This document shows, piece after piece, positions 41,808 to 50,696 of a stretch of DNA of 64,000 nucleotides. Position numbers and translations under genes: made by a program. Source of the stretch: Paraburkholderia caribensis (GTDB lineage: Bacteria; Pseudomonadota; Gammaproteobacteria; Burkholderiales; Burkholderiaceae); contig NZ_CP026102.1 of the NCBI RefSeq assembly GCF_002902945.1, positions 1-64,000 on the forward strand, read 5' to 3'. The notes beneath the pieces are model-generated. The model was given only the letters and a program-made list of their open reading frames with translations, did no database searches and was not told where the DNA came from. Position 1 is the first letter of the stretch, and each line of letters begins with the position of its first letter.

Positions 41808-43277
41808 TTGGACTACGGGCTGTTGATGTCGCGCTTCGCGAGCCAGGCGGCGGGCCGCAGGCTCACGCAGCAAACGCTGCTTTACGAAAGCCTGCGTCAC
41901 GCCATCCTGAATGGCGACATTCGTCACGGCAGCCAGCTCGTGCCGACACGCGCGCTCGCCGAGCAGCTCGGCATCGCGCGCAACTCGGTGCTGTACGCGT
42001 ACGAACGGCTCGCTGAAGAAGGCTTTATCGCGGCGAGCCGTCACGGGTCGATCGTCAGTTGCGTTGCGCTGCCTTCGGCGAATGCGGAAGACGCCGACGT
42101 CGCGCCTGTCAGCGGGCTGTCGCGGCGCGTCGCCAGTCTGCCACGCGATCGCGCCGCTCGCGGCATGCGTTCGCCATTTCAGGCGGGCGTGCCCGCGCTC
42201 GACGAATTCCCCGTCGCGCAATGGCGAGCGTCGATGGAGCGCGCATGGCGAGCCGTCGATGCACGCGATCTCGGCTACGGCTATCACGCGGGTCATCCGT
42301 CGCTGCGGCGCGCGGTGGCCGAGTATGTGCGCGTGTCGCGCGGTGTGCGTTGCACGGCCGAGCAGGTGTTCATCACGTCGGGCACGCATACGAGCCTCGA
42401 TCTGTGCGCGCGCATCCTCGCCGATCCCGGCGATACGGCATGGCTCGAAAACCCCGGCTATCAGGGCGCGCGGATTGCGTTCCAGGCGGCGGGCCTGAAC
42501 ATCGTGCCGATTCCCGTCGACGCCGCCGGACTCGCGCCCACGGAGGCACACTGGCAGCGCACGCCGCCGCGCCTCGTCTACATCACGCCGTCGCATCAAT
42601 ATCCGCTTGGCAGCGTGCTGAGCCTGGAGCGGCGCTGGTCGATCATCGACAACGTCGTGGAGCGCGGCGCGTGGATCATCGAGGACGACTACGACAGCGA
42701 GCTGCGCCACAGCGGTCCGCCGCTGCCGTCGGTTCAGGGCCTGCGCGACGCCGCGCCCGTCGTCTATCTCGGCACCTTCAGCAAGACGATGTTTCCGGCG
42801 CTGCGCATCGGTTTCATGATCGTGCCGGCCAGCCTCGCGCCGGAGATCGGCGGCGTGATCGGCGAGATGTCGCGGCAAGGACGCGTCGCGGATCAGCTCG
42901 CGCTGGCGGATTTCATCGAAAGCGGCAAGTACGCGCGCCATTTGCGCCGCATGCGCCGCATCTATCTGCAGCGGCGCGATGCGATGGTCAGCGCGATCCA
43001 TACGCACATGCGCGATCTCGTCACGGTTTCATCCGATGGCAGCGGCATGCATCTGACGATGCGGCTCGATACGCCCCTGCAAGATCGCGATGTGAGCGCA
43101 GCGTTGCGCAAGCAAGGCATGTTGGTGTCGCCGTTGAGCACGTATTGCCATCAAGGCGAAGACGCCGGACGCTACAACGGTTTCATGCTCGGCTACGCGG
43201 GCGTGCGTCCCGAGAAGGCCGACCGGCTCGTTGCCGAACTCGGCGCGGCGATTCGCGGGTTGATGCCGGACACCTAA
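41808..43277 (+). CDS. MocR/PdxR-type GntR regulator with aminotransferase domain
   Basis: A 489-residue regulator. Residues 18-85 form the GntR winged HTH (ESLRHAILNGDIRHGSQLVPTRALAEQLGIARNSV, given in part). Residues 120-480 form a fold-type I aminotransferase domain with TSGTHTSLDLCARIL, IIEDDYDSELR and the PLP lysine in LGTFSKTMFPALRIGF. Such proteins sense pyridoxal phosphate or an amino compound bound to it. The start is TTG at 41808, with GGAG ten bases upstream. The divergent GNAT gene is the likely target. Confidence 0.93.
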   Translation: MDYGLLMSRFASQAAGRRLTQQTLLYESLRHAILNGDIRHGSQLVPTRALAEQLGIARNSVLYAYERLAEEGFIAASRHGSIVSCVALPSANAEDADVAPVSGLSRRVASLPRDRAARGMRSPFQAGVPALDEFPVAQWRASMERAWRAVDARDLGYGYHAGHPSLRRAVAEYVRVSRGVRCTAEQVFITSGTHTSLDLCARILADPGDTAWLENPGYQGARIAFQAAGLNIVPIPVDAAGLAPTEAHWQRTPPRLVYITPSHQYPLGSVLSLERRWSIIDNVVERGAWIIEDDYDSELRHSGPPLPSVQGLRDAAPVVYLGTFSKTMFPALRIGFMIVPASLAPEIGGVIGEMSRQGRVADQLALADFIESGKYARHLRRMRRIYLQRRDAMVSAIHTHMRDLVTVSSDGSGMHLTMRLDTPLQDRDVSAALRKQGMLVSPLSTYCHQGEDAGRYNGFMLGYAGVRPEKADRLVAELGAAIRGLMPDT

Positions 43278-43299
43278 TATTCAACTAAATGGTTGAATA
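43278..43299. promoter_or_regulatory. Palindromic operator upstream of the ArsR gene
   Basis: TATTCAAC (43278-43285) and GTTGAATA (43292-43299) are perfect inverted arms with a 6-base spacer, 30 bases before the arsR-type start. This is the typical place and shape of an ArsR self-operator. Confidence 0.75.
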
Positions 43300-43328
43300 A
43301 GGCCGAAACCTTGCCTATACTCGGACCG

Positions 43329-43661
43329 ATGAACGAGTCCGCTCTCGACGGCGTGTTCCGCGCGCTGTCCGATCCCACCCGGCGCGCGATGCTCGCGCAG
43401 CTTGCCGCCGGCGAACGCAGCATCGGCGAACTGGCCGCGCCGTTCGCGATGTCGTTCGCGGCGGCGTCGAAGCACGTCAAGGTGCTCGAAGGCGCAGGGC
43501 TGATCCAGCGCCGGGTGCAAGGGCGCTCGCATATCTGCCGGATCGACCCGGCCCCGCTCGCCGCCGCCGACGCGTGGCTGCGTCTCTACGAACACTTCTG
43601 GAGCAGCCGGCTCGACGCGCTCGAAGACCTGCTGCGCAATTCCAAGGGGGATACACGATGA
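43329..43661 (+). CDS. ArsR-family regulator
   Basis: A 110-residue winged HTH repressor (VFRALSDPTRRAMLAQLAAGERSIGEL, then FAAASKHVKVLEGAGLIQRRVQGR). The metal-binding CxC of ArsR/SmtB is absent, so it belongs to the SRPBCC-associated subgroup that does not sense metals by that site. The ATG at 43329 fits the family start. Its last codons overlap the next gene by ATGA. The palindrome at 43278-43299 is its likely operator. Confidence 0.93.
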   Translation: MNESALDGVFRALSDPTRRAMLAQLAAGERSIGELAAPFAMSFAAASKHVKVLEGAGLIQRRVQGRSHICRIDPAPLAAADAWLRLYEHFWSSRLDALEDLLRNSKGDTR

Positions 43662-44194
43662 ACCAGAACGAACCGCTCGGCGTTCTCGACGGCACGCAGG
43701 CCGTGCGCTTCGAACGGCTGCTGCCCGGCCCGATCGAGCGTGTGTGGGCGTATCTGACCGAGTCAGACAAACGCAGCCAGTGGCTCGCATCGGGCGCGAT
43801 GCCACCGCAACCCGGCGGCGACTTCATGATGCATTTCGATCATTCGCTGTTGTCTGCGTCGCCTGAGGTTCCGCCCGAGCCGTATCGTCAGTACGCGGGC
43901 GGACATGATTCGCTGCACCGGCTATTGCGCTTCGAGCCGCCGCATCTGCTCGCGTTCACATGGGGCAGCATTCAGGACAATCTGTCGGAAGTGACCTTCG
44001 AGTTATCGGAGGCGGGCGATCACGTGAAGCTCGTGCTCACGCATCGCAACCTGTCGGGCCGCGACGAGCAACGGGATGTCGGTCCGGGCTGGCATAGTCA
44101 TCTCGACGTGCTGCGCGAGCGCCTGAAGGGCACTGCGCCTGCGTCGTTCTGGACACTGTTCGAGAGCATCAAGGCGCGCTACGACGCGCTCTGA
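43658..44194 (+). CDS. SRPBCC (AHSA1-like) domain protein
   Basis: A 178-residue START/Bet v1-like fold protein: VRFERLLPGPIERVWAYLTESDKRSQWL at the N-terminus and HLDVLRERLKGTAPASFWTLFE at the end. Members of this family bind hydrophobic ligands or act as Hsp90 activators; its ligand is unknown. It is translationally coupled to the ArsR gene by ATGA, and the two should be co-regulated. Confidence 0.9.
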   Translation: MNQNEPLGVLDGTQAVRFERLLPGPIERVWAYLTESDKRSQWLASGAMPPQPGGDFMMHFDHSLLSASPEVPPEPYRQYAGGHDSLHRLLRFEPPHLLAFTWGSIQDNLSEVTFELSEAGDHVKLVLTHRNLSGRDEQRDVGPGWHSHLDVLRERLKGTAPASFWTLFESIKARYDAL

Positions 44195-44277
44195 GGTTCG
44201 CGCGGCGCGTCCGCACGCCCATTTCCGTCATCGTGTACGATCGCAGGCCATCGCGTACACGATGACGGAGACCAACC

Positions 44278-45366
44278 GTGTTTCGTTCGACCCTCGCTCG
44301 CGTTGCATTACTGACGGCTTTCGCATTGGCGCAGACCCTGCCTGCTGCCCACGCCGCGGACGCTTCCGCCGATCCCACCGAACATGCCGCCGACTTCATC
44401 GCGCATGACTTCCATTTCTCCGACGGCACGATCTTTCCCGACCTGCGCATCCATTACGTGACGCTCGGCACGCCGCAGCGCGACGCGCACGGCGAGATCA
44501 CGAACGCCGTGCTGTTGCTGCATGGCACGACGGGCACGGGCAAGGCGTTCCTCACGCCGCTGATGCGCAAGGAGCTGTTCGCCGCCGGCGAGCCGCTCGA
44601 TACCCAGCGCTACTTCATCGTGATGCCCGACGGCCTCGGGCGCGGCGGCTCGTCCAAACCGAGCGACGGCTTACGCACGAAGTTTCCGCACTACGGCTAT
44701 GGCGACGTCGTCGAAGCGAATCACAGGCTGCTGGTCGAAGGGCTGAAGGTGCGGCATCTGAAACTCGTGCTGGGCACGTCGATGGGCGGCATGCAGACGT
44801 GGATGTGGGGCGAGCGCTATCCGGGCATGGCCGACGCGCTGATGCCGATCGCCAGCCAGCCGATCGCGATGGCGGGGCGCAACTGGCTGTGGCGGCAGAT
44901 GATCGTCGGCGCGATCCGCAACGATCCAGGCTGGCAGGACGGCAGCTACACCACGCCGCCGACGCAATGGGCGCGCGTGATGCCCGTCTTCACGCTGATC
45001 ACGGGCGACGCGGCGCGCATGCAGGAACAGGCGCCCGACCGCGCGGCGGCGACGCGCATGACGGAATCGATCGTCGCGGATGCGGCGAAGAACGATCCCA
45101 ACGACGTGCTGTACTGGTTCGAGTCGTCGTGGGATTACAACCCGGAGCCGGATCTCGGTGCGATTCGCGGCCGCCTTTTCGCCGTCAATTTCGCCGACGA
45201 CCTGATCAATGCCACGGATCTGAACGTGATGCAGCGGCTGATCGGCAAGGTGCCGCAGGGGCGATATGTGGAAATGCCGGAGACGGCGCAATCGTACGGA
45301 CATCAGACGCTTGCGCATCCTGAAGTGTGGAAGCCGTATCTGATCCAGCTGATGAACGGTGCCTGA
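44278..45366 (+). CDS. Exported alpha/beta hydrolase of the MetX-like family
   Basis: A 362-residue hydrolase. The N-terminus FRSTLARVALLTAFALAQTLPAAHA is a signal peptide. The fold then follows homoserine acetyltransferase-like proteins: LRIHYVTLGTPQ, LLLHGTTGTGKAFL, the nucleophile elbow LGTSMGGMQTWMWGERYP with the catalytic Ser, and a late His in YGHQTLAHP. MetX enzymes are cytoplasmic, so the signal peptide points to a different, periplasmic substrate. The start is GTG at 44278. Confidence 0.85.
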   Translation: MFRSTLARVALLTAFALAQTLPAAHAADASADPTEHAADFIAHDFHFSDGTIFPDLRIHYVTLGTPQRDAHGEITNAVLLLHGTTGTGKAFLTPLMRKELFAAGEPLDTQRYFIVMPDGLGRGGSSKPSDGLRTKFPHYGYGDVVEANHRLLVEGLKVRHLKLVLGTSMGGMQTWMWGERYPGMADALMPIASQPIAMAGRNWLWRQMIVGAIRNDPGWQDGSYTTPPTQWARVMPVFTLITGDAARMQEQAPDRAAATRMTESIVADAAKNDPNDVLYWFESSWDYNPEPDLGAIRGRLFAVNFADDLINATDLNVMQRLIGKVPQGRYVEMPETAQSYGHQTLAHPEVWKPYLIQLMNGA

Positions 45367-45451
45367 AACCCGCGCGGGAGGCCGGCTGCGTCTCCCGCAC
45401 GGCGAGTGCGATAATCCACAATTGCCCCGAAATGCAGAGCTGGAGAACAAA

Positions 45452-46582
45452 GTGAGCCGCATCGACAACCCCACACGCGACCAGGAAGCCGGCGTCGCCG
45501 ATTCCACCCAGGACATCACGCGCATCGACGACACGCGCATCGGCGCGGTGCGTCCGCTGATCTCGCCGGCGCTGCTGCTCGACGAACTGCCGTGCCCGCC
45601 CGACGTGCAGACGCTGGTTGAACAGAGCCGCGTCGAGATCGCCGATATCCTGCACGATCGTGACGACCGGCTGGTCGTCGTCGTCGGTCCGTGCTCGATT
45701 CACGACCACGATCAGGCGATGGAATACGCGCACAAGCTGAAAGCAGCCGCCGATTCGCTGCGCGACGATCTGATGATCGTCATGCGCGTGTACTTCGAGA
45801 AGCCGCGTACGACGGTCGGCTGGAAAGGCTATATCAACGATCCGCGTCTGGACGGCAGCTTCCGGATCAACGAAGGGCTTCGGCGCGCGCGTGAGTTGCT
45901 GCTCGAAATCAGCGGGCTCGGCTTGCCGACGGCTACGGAATTTCTCGATCTGCTGAGCCCGCAGTACATTGCCGACCTGATCGCCTGGGGCGCGATCGGC
46001 GCGCGTACGACTGAAAGTCAGAGCCATCGGCAGTTGGCGTCGGGGTTGTCGTGTCCCATCGGGTTCAAGAACGGCACCGACGGCGGCGTGCAGATCGCCG
46101 CTGATGCGATTGTCGCTGCGGCCGCGAGCCATGCGTTCATGGGCATGACGAAGATGGGCATGGCCGCGATCTTCGAAACGCGTGGCAATGACGACGCGCA
46201 TGTGATCCTGCGTGGCGGCAAGAAGGGGCCGAATTATGATGCTGCGGGTGTCGAGGAGGCTTGCAGCGCGCTGCGCAAGTTGGGGTTGCGGGAACAGGTG
46301 ATGGTCGATTGCTCGCATGCCAATTCGAACAAGTCGCATGAGCGGCAGATCGAAGTCGCTCAAGACCTGGCGAATCAGTTGACGGGTGGGGATAAGCGGA
46401 TCGTCGGGGTGATGATCGAAAGCCATCTCGAAGCGGGGCGGCAGGATCTGAAGCCGGGCGTGCCGCTTGCTCGTGGGGTGTCGATTACTGACGCCTGTAT
46501 CGGTTGGGGGCAGACCGAACCTGTGCTGCATACGCTTGCGCAAGCTGTGCGGGCGCGGCGGCAGGCTGCTGCCGGGAAGTGA
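45452..46582 (+). CDS. aroG: Class I 3-deoxy-7-phosphoheptulonate (DAHP) synthase
   Basis: A 376-residue enzyme that condenses phosphoenolpyruvate and erythrose 4-phosphate, the first step of the shikimate pathway. The family marks are VVVGPCSIHDHDQAMEYA, VYFEKPRTTVGWKGYINDP, ARTTESQSHRQLASGLSCP(I)GFKNGTDG and DCSHANSNK, of the feedback-regulated AroF/G/H type. The start is GTG at 45452 with GGAG seven bases upstream. The gene is alone here; other paralogues are expected in the genome. Confidence 0.95.
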   Translation: MSRIDNPTRDQEAGVADSTQDITRIDDTRIGAVRPLISPALLLDELPCPPDVQTLVEQSRVEIADILHDRDDRLVVVVGPCSIHDHDQAMEYAHKLKAAADSLRDDLMIVMRVYFEKPRTTVGWKGYINDPRLDGSFRINEGLRRARELLLEISGLGLPTATEFLDLLSPQYIADLIAWGAIGARTTESQSHRQLASGLSCPIGFKNGTDGGVQIAADAIVAAAASHAFMGMTKMGMAAIFETRGNDDAHVILRGGKKGPNYDAAGVEEACSALRKLGLREQVMVDCSHANSNKSHERQIEVAQDLANQLTGGDKRIVGVMIESHLEAGRQDLKPGVPLARGVSITDACIGWGQTEPVLHTLAQAVRARRQAAAGK

Positions 46583-46661
46583 CGGCAGGCCGTCGGCAGG
46601 GTTCTTCGACTACGGGCAACATGGCGTTTGACGCGCCGCGTTGTCCGGCGCATGGAGGCTT

Positions 46662-46985
46662 ATGACTAACGCGAATCAATACTCGAAGGTCGCGCCAACG
46701 CGCGCGGATGTTGATGCGATGGCGGGTCTGACTGTCGTCGAATTTGGCACCGATTGGTGCGGGTACTGTCAGGGTGCGCAGCCTGTGATCGGTAAGGCTT
46801 TTGGCCAGCATCCAGGGACTCGGCATCTCAAGATCGAAGATGGGCCGGGAAGGCCGCTCGGGCGTTCGTTCAAGGTCAAGTTGTGGCCTACGCTGGTCTT
46901 TGTGCGCGATGGGGTCGAGGTGGCACGGGTGGTGCGGCCTACTGATGCTGCGCAGATCGAGGAGGCTTTTGCTAGTGTGGCGTGA
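46662..46985 (+). CDS. Thioredoxin-family protein
   Basis: A 107-residue thioredoxin fold with active site WCGYC in VVEFGTDWCGYCQGAQPVI and the cis-Pro in KLWPTLVFVRDG. It has no signal peptide. The ATG at 46662 follows GGAGGCTT. WCGYC differs from WCGPC of thioredoxin 1, so redox partners may differ. It lies 80 bases after the DAHP synthase gene and may be co-transcribed. Confidence 0.92.
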   Translation: MTNANQYSKVAPTRADVDAMAGLTVVEFGTDWCGYCQGAQPVIGKAFGQHPGTRHLKIEDGPGRPLGRSFKVKLWPTLVFVRDGVEVARVVRPTDAAQIEEAFASVA

Positions 46986-47125
46986 TGGGTGATTGGTTTT
47001 GCCTTTGCGCTGGCATTTGCGATTTGTTAGCTGCTTCAGGCGTCGCGGTTTGGTGTTTTTGGCCTTTGCGCGGGCATCCGCGTTTTGTTTGTGGTTCGCA
47101 TGCGTTGCCCCTGTGCGGGGCGGCA

Positions 47126-47159
47126 CCTACTTTTCTTTGCCGCCGCAAAGAAAAGTAGG
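47126..47159. terminator. Perfect 15-base hairpin in the repeat element
   Basis: CCTACTTTTCTTTGC (47126-47140) pairs perfectly with GCAAAGAAAAGTAGG (47145-47159) around CGCC. It may act as a terminator or as part of the dispersed repeat. Confidence 0.6.
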
Positions 47160-47340
47160 CAAAAGAAAGCGGCTCACACCGCCAGTGCTTGACGTTTGCC
47201 CACGGGCCCCCAGCGTCCCCACCCTTCACACGCCAACGCTCCGGTTGCTACCCGTTGCCGACGCTTCGAACAGGCGTCTCACCCGCTTCCCTTACCCGTA
47301 AGCGCACGGCAGAAGCCGTGACGGCAAAGTAAGCCATTCG

Positions 47341-47360
47341 ACCGTGCCTTTCGGCACGGT
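47341..47360. terminator. Small hairpin in the repeat element
   Basis: ACCGTGCC (47341-47348) pairs with GGCACGGT (47353-47360) with a TTTC loop. No clear T-run follows. Confidence 0.45.
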
Positions 47361-47503
47361 TGTGTTATGTCTGGAGCGAACATGGCTTCCAGGCTTCAAC
47401 CTGTCGCCTGCTTTACCGAAGCTGCGCGTGTGCTATTCAACCTCGTTATCGTGACCTTCCTGCCTTCGCTGGTTGTGGTCGCTATCAAGCGGTAGGCCGA
47501 CAG

Positions 47504-47531
47504 GTGAAAGGCGAGCGTGCCCGCCTTTCAC
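47504..47531 (-). terminator. Hairpin at the end of the lipoprotein gene
   Basis: GTGAAAGGCG (47504-47513) pairs with CGCCTTTCAC (47522-47531), just after the stop codon of the minus-strand lipoprotein gene. There is no T-run, so it is a tentative terminator of the whole locus. Confidence 0.5.
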
Positions 47532-47538
47532 ACAAATG

Positions 47539-48492
47539 TTAGAGGCCCACTTTCTTTTCTTCCGCTGCGAGAAAGTCGGCAGCGATCTTGTTATAGCCCG
47601 ATGGCATTGCGTCGCGCACGTCGCCCGCGTTGTACAGCCAGCCATCGTGAAGTGTGCCGTTGTATTCGACATAGACCGACTGGCTGCCGTTGCCGATCAG
47701 GTAGCGATAACCGCCCAAGGTCTGGATTGTGCCGCCGACGCTCGCCTGCATCTGCTCCAGCGAGCCGGAACTGGGGCCAGTGACGGAATTGGTTTCGTCG
47801 AAAGTAATGTGCTGAACGAGTACCTTTCCACTCTGCACGTAGGTCTGCGAACCCGCTGGCATGATTGCGCCGTCCGATGACAGCAGACTCCGCAGTCCAT
47901 TACCGACTGCTTCTTCCCGACGTACCACGTCACTGACCGGTTGGCCAGCCACGTCCTGGACCGTCAGCGTCACTTCATACAGCGCGGTCGACGTTCCTCG
48001 CATGCCCAACTGGTAGCCTTGGGCCAGCCGCTGAAAGATTTTCGAGTACGTGCCGATATCGCTCGGATTCGGATTGCGCGAAGTGAACAGACCTTCCGCC
48101 GTGATGTAGCCATAGTCCAGATCCGACCCGTAAGCGCCGAGAATGATGTCAATCGACCGGCTGAAATTCAGGTCCGATTCGCCCGTCACGAAGAAGCGGG
48201 TCCGGCCTGTGGCAAGCGGCGTCGAACTGCCAGGCCGCAGATTCGCACCGAACTGGTAGTAGCCCGCGCCGCTGCCGTCGAGAAATATGCTGTCGAAGAA
48301 GCTCGCGTTAGCCGATGGCGTCGGCGTCGAAGCGTCCGATGCGCCCGAGGGCGTCGCGGCCGAATTGGTCACGGACGACGGATTGCCGCTGCTACCGCCG
48401 CCGCATGCGGCGAGCGTGATTGCGAGCAATAGTGTTGCTGCTTTCACGCCCTTGTGTGTGACAAAGCGTTTCAGAGTACTAACTTTATACAT
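47539..48492 (-). CDS. Lipoprotein of unknown function downstream of TpsB
   Basis: A 317-residue lipoprotein. The signal peptide ends in the lipobox ITLAACGGGSSG (Cys at 30), followed by a Ser/Thr/Pro-rich linker (to about 60) and a beta-rich domain (FFDSIFLDGSGAGYYQFGANL.., TLGGYRYLIGNGSQSVYVEYNG). The ATG at 48492 follows AGGGAG. It lies 53 bases after the TpsB gene and is probably the last gene of the locus. Burkholderia bcp loci often carry a lipoprotein (BcpO), but that one is usually shorter and precedes the transporter gene, so this is not a clear homologue. Confidence 0.8.
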   Translation of the reverse strand: MYKVSTLKRFVTHKGVKAATLLLAITLAACGGGSSGNPSSVTNSAATPSGASDASTPTPSANASFFDSIFLDGSGAGYYQFGANLRPGSSTPLATGRTRFFVTGESDLNFSRSIDIILGAYGSDLDYGYITAEGLFTSRNPNPSDIGTYSKIFQRLAQGYQLGMRGTSTALYEVTLTVQDVAGQPVSDVVRREEAVGNGLRSLLSSDGAIMPAGSQTYVQSGKVLVQHITFDETNSVTGPSSGSLEQMQASVGGTIQTLGGYRYLIGNGSQSVYVEYNGTLHDGWLYNAGDVRDAMPSGYNKIAADFLAAEEKKVGL

Positions 48493-48545
48493 GGCTATCT
48501 CCCTGATAAAGTGGGCCGTTTTGTGCCCGTTGGATTAACTTGTAA

Positions 48546-50327
48546 TCAGAACTGCATCGTTGCCTGCGCGCCGACCGTCACCCGCGAAGTGGGAAATCCG
48601 GCCGGCTTATAGATGGGCGTGCCCGCGAACAGGTCATACGAGAATCCCGCATACTTCGCCGGTATGCCGCCGCGAATGCCAATTACAGCGCCTGCGAGCT
48701 GGGTGCCCGCCAGAATCGCCGTGTTCGGCCCGAACACTCGTCCGTAGTCGACTCCCGCATACAGCGTTTGTCCCGTCTGAAACACGGGCCATTGCAGTTC
48801 GTTGCGGCAGTAAAACCCTTTCTCTGCCGCGAGCATCGTTTCGCCGTCGAAGCCGCGCACTGTGTACCGGCTGCCGATGGTCAGGTCGTCGATGTAGAAC
48901 AGCAGATCGTTGGTGTACTGGCCGTGGAATGTCGTCACATAGCGAAAATTCTGTGACGCAATGGCAAACGGTATCGACAGGTTTGCGTCGAGCGCCGCCA
49001 TCTTGTAGAGGTAGGTCGGGTGTTGCGTCGCCTGGTCGCCTGGGTTGTACAGGTTAGGGTTCGGGTCGCCTGTTGCGCCGAGGCCGTGAATGCCCTGGCG
49101 ATAGGCAAGTGTCCCATCAAACTGTGCGCCGCCGAAGTAATGGCGGTCAGTTGCGCCTAACTCGATAAACGTGTTGTTGCGGTCCTGAATAGGGATGGTT
49201 GTGCCTTCAATAAAGCTCTCGCCGAAGCGCTTCGAAAGCTGGACGTATGCGCCGAGCACGTCGCTCTGGCTGCGCGAGAGCACGCGCGCGAGCCTGAACG
49301 CAGCCGTCTGCGAGTTGCCGCTGGAGACAAACGTCTGGTTCACGGCGGCAATGTTCTGGTAATAGGTATTCGTGTTGCCAGACAGCGTCGCTGTCCAGTA
49401 GCCCCACGGCACCGAATACGAGCCGTTGAAGCCGTGCGAGCCGAGTGTCTTGTTGCCGAACGACAGGTCCTGGTTCGCGCCGACCATGAACACGTCGTTC
49501 AGGCCGAGTAGGTTGTCGATGCCGAGACTTACGTTGCCTTGCCATTTGCCCGTCGCGTCCGTGCCGGAGTTGTCGGCCGACACGACAAACGTCCAGGGCT
49601 TTGAGTGCTTGACGTTCAGAACTATGTCGCTTTCGCCCGGCGTGTCGGTCGGTTCGATCTTCATGTCCACGTCCTGCGACGCGACGCGCTTCATCTGCTC
49701 CAGTCCCTGCTCAAGGTCGCGCAGGTTCAGCAGGTCGCCGTCGCGTGCGGGAAACGCAGATTTCCATGTGCCGCGCGTGTCGGGATCGGCAAAGCGCACA
49801 TGACGCACGACACCCGGGACTAGGGCGACTTTCAGCGTGCCCGTTGATAAATCCTGTTCAGGCAACAGCACGCGCGTCGTCACGTAGCCGCGTGACAGGA
49901 TCGTCTGTTGCAGTCCCTTTGTGAGTATGTCGAGTCCGGCCTTGCCGATGCACTCGCCCTTGTAATGGTCGAGCCATTCGCGCGCGAACCAGAAAGGATC
50001 GAGCGGGAGATTGGACGCGCCATGCTTACGCGCCACATCGGGCAGTGTGGCGGGCACGTCGAGCGCGAACGTGTCGATGCGAAAGCACGGCGATTCGTGT
50101 GGAAGGTCGGGATACACCCCGGCCGTTGGTACGGTCGAGCGCACGGCGGGTGCGTTCACGGTCTGCTCGCGCTGCTGTGCGTCGCGTTGCTGCTGTAGTT
50201 GCTGGTTCTGTTCGGCGTTCGCGCGTGCTGCCGCCGCCGCATCTGTCGGCGACGGCGCGCGTTGTGCGGACGCGAGTGTGACCAGGGCTGTGAGCGGCAA
50301 AGCCGCCAGCCTCTTTCTGATTTTCAT
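48546..50327 (-). CDS. bcpB: Two-partner secretion outer-membrane transporter (TpsB/BcpB)
   Basis: A 593-residue Omp85-superfamily transporter that exports the partner exoprotein. A signal peptide (MKIRKRLAALPLTALVTLASA) is followed by a Gln-rich linker (QQLQQQRDAQQREQ), two POTRA domains (about 75-240, with FRIDTFAL and TLKVALVPGVVRHVRF) and a 16-strand barrel carrying the VRGFDGE motif (SRYTVRGFDGETMLA near 500) that fits the L6 loop. It ends in an aromatic residue (ATMQF), as expected for a barrel. I chose the start at 50327; it lies 18 bases after the putative immunity gene. Confidence 0.93.
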   Translation of the reverse strand: MKIRKRLAALPLTALVTLASAQRAPSPTDAAAAARANAEQNQQLQQQRDAQQREQTVNAPAVRSTVPTAGVYPDLPHESPCFRIDTFALDVPATLPDVARKHGASNLPLDPFWFAREWLDHYKGECIGKAGLDILTKGLQQTILSRGYVTTRVLLPEQDLSTGTLKVALVPGVVRHVRFADPDTRGTWKSAFPARDGDLLNLRDLEQGLEQMKRVASQDVDMKIEPTDTPGESDIVLNVKHSKPWTFVVSADNSGTDATGKWQGNVSLGIDNLLGLNDVFMVGANQDLSFGNKTLGSHGFNGSYSVPWGYWTATLSGNTNTYYQNIAAVNQTFVSSGNSQTAAFRLARVLSRSQSDVLGAYVQLSKRFGESFIEGTTIPIQDRNNTFIELGATDRHYFGGAQFDGTLAYRQGIHGLGATGDPNPNLYNPGDQATQHPTYLYKMAALDANLSIPFAIASQNFRYVTTFHGQYTNDLLFYIDDLTIGSRYTVRGFDGETMLAAEKGFYCRNELQWPVFQTGQTLYAGVDYGRVFGPNTAILAGTQLAGAVIGIRGGIPAKYAGFSYDLFAGTPIYKPAGFPTSRVTVGAQATMQF

Positions 50328-50345
50328 AGATTCAATTTGCCCCAA

Positions 50346-50696
50346 CTACTTCCGCGTGCGTGAACGCTCGACTCGATCGGCGAACGCCGCCCCCAAAAGA
50401 CACAGCCCAACTCCCGGAGCCAAGATTGTCAGATCCGGTTCCTGGGTTCCGAACGTGCCAAATCCCAATACGACAATTGACATCAGTGCCACGGCAGGAC
50501 GGGCCAGCCATTTGAATAGCGCGTGCGGCATGAACGGACGGCCTATCAAGCAAGCACACGAAACAAAAAAAAGCGCCAGGCCAGCCTGGAAAGTCGCCTT
50601 CGAGGTGTCCACAAAGTAGACAAAGCAAAAAGCAAGCGCGTAAGCGGTCGCAAGTTCACCAAGATAAGCGGCTATGTGGACGATCCGTGGTTTCAT
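50346..50696 (-). CDS. Four-helix membrane protein in the immunity-gene position of the CDI locus
   Basis: A 116-residue protein with four hydrophobic segments (about 5-29, 36-52, 61-80, 89-105) and a basic C-terminus (DRVERSRTRK). I do not recognise a family. Its ATG overlaps the stop of the giant exoprotein gene (ATGA), so it is translated directly after it. That is the position of BcpI/CdiI immunity proteins in bcpAIOB and cdi loci. An integral-membrane immunity protein would fit a toxin that attacks or crosses the inner membrane. The immunity role is inferred from position, size and topology only. Confidence 0.7.
   Translation of the reverse strand: MKPRIVHIAAYLGELATAYALAFCFVYFVDTSKATFQAGLALFFVSCACLIGRPFMPHALFKWLARPAVALMSIVVLGFGTFGTQEPDLTILAPGVGLCLLGAAFADRVERSRTRK

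Larger units (their letters stand above)
46986..47538. repeat. Repeat-rich intergenic element with several hairpins
   Basis: About 550 bases without a gene. It contains two related phrases, TTTGCCTTTGCGCTGGCATT and TTTGGCCTTTGCGCGGGCAT (near 46990-47090), a perfect 15-base stem (47126-47159) and two more hairpins. The part at 47252-47302 resembles 60210-60258 on the other side of the exoprotein locus. I recognise this kind of sequence as a dispersed Burkholderia intergenic repeat. Confidence 0.6.
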
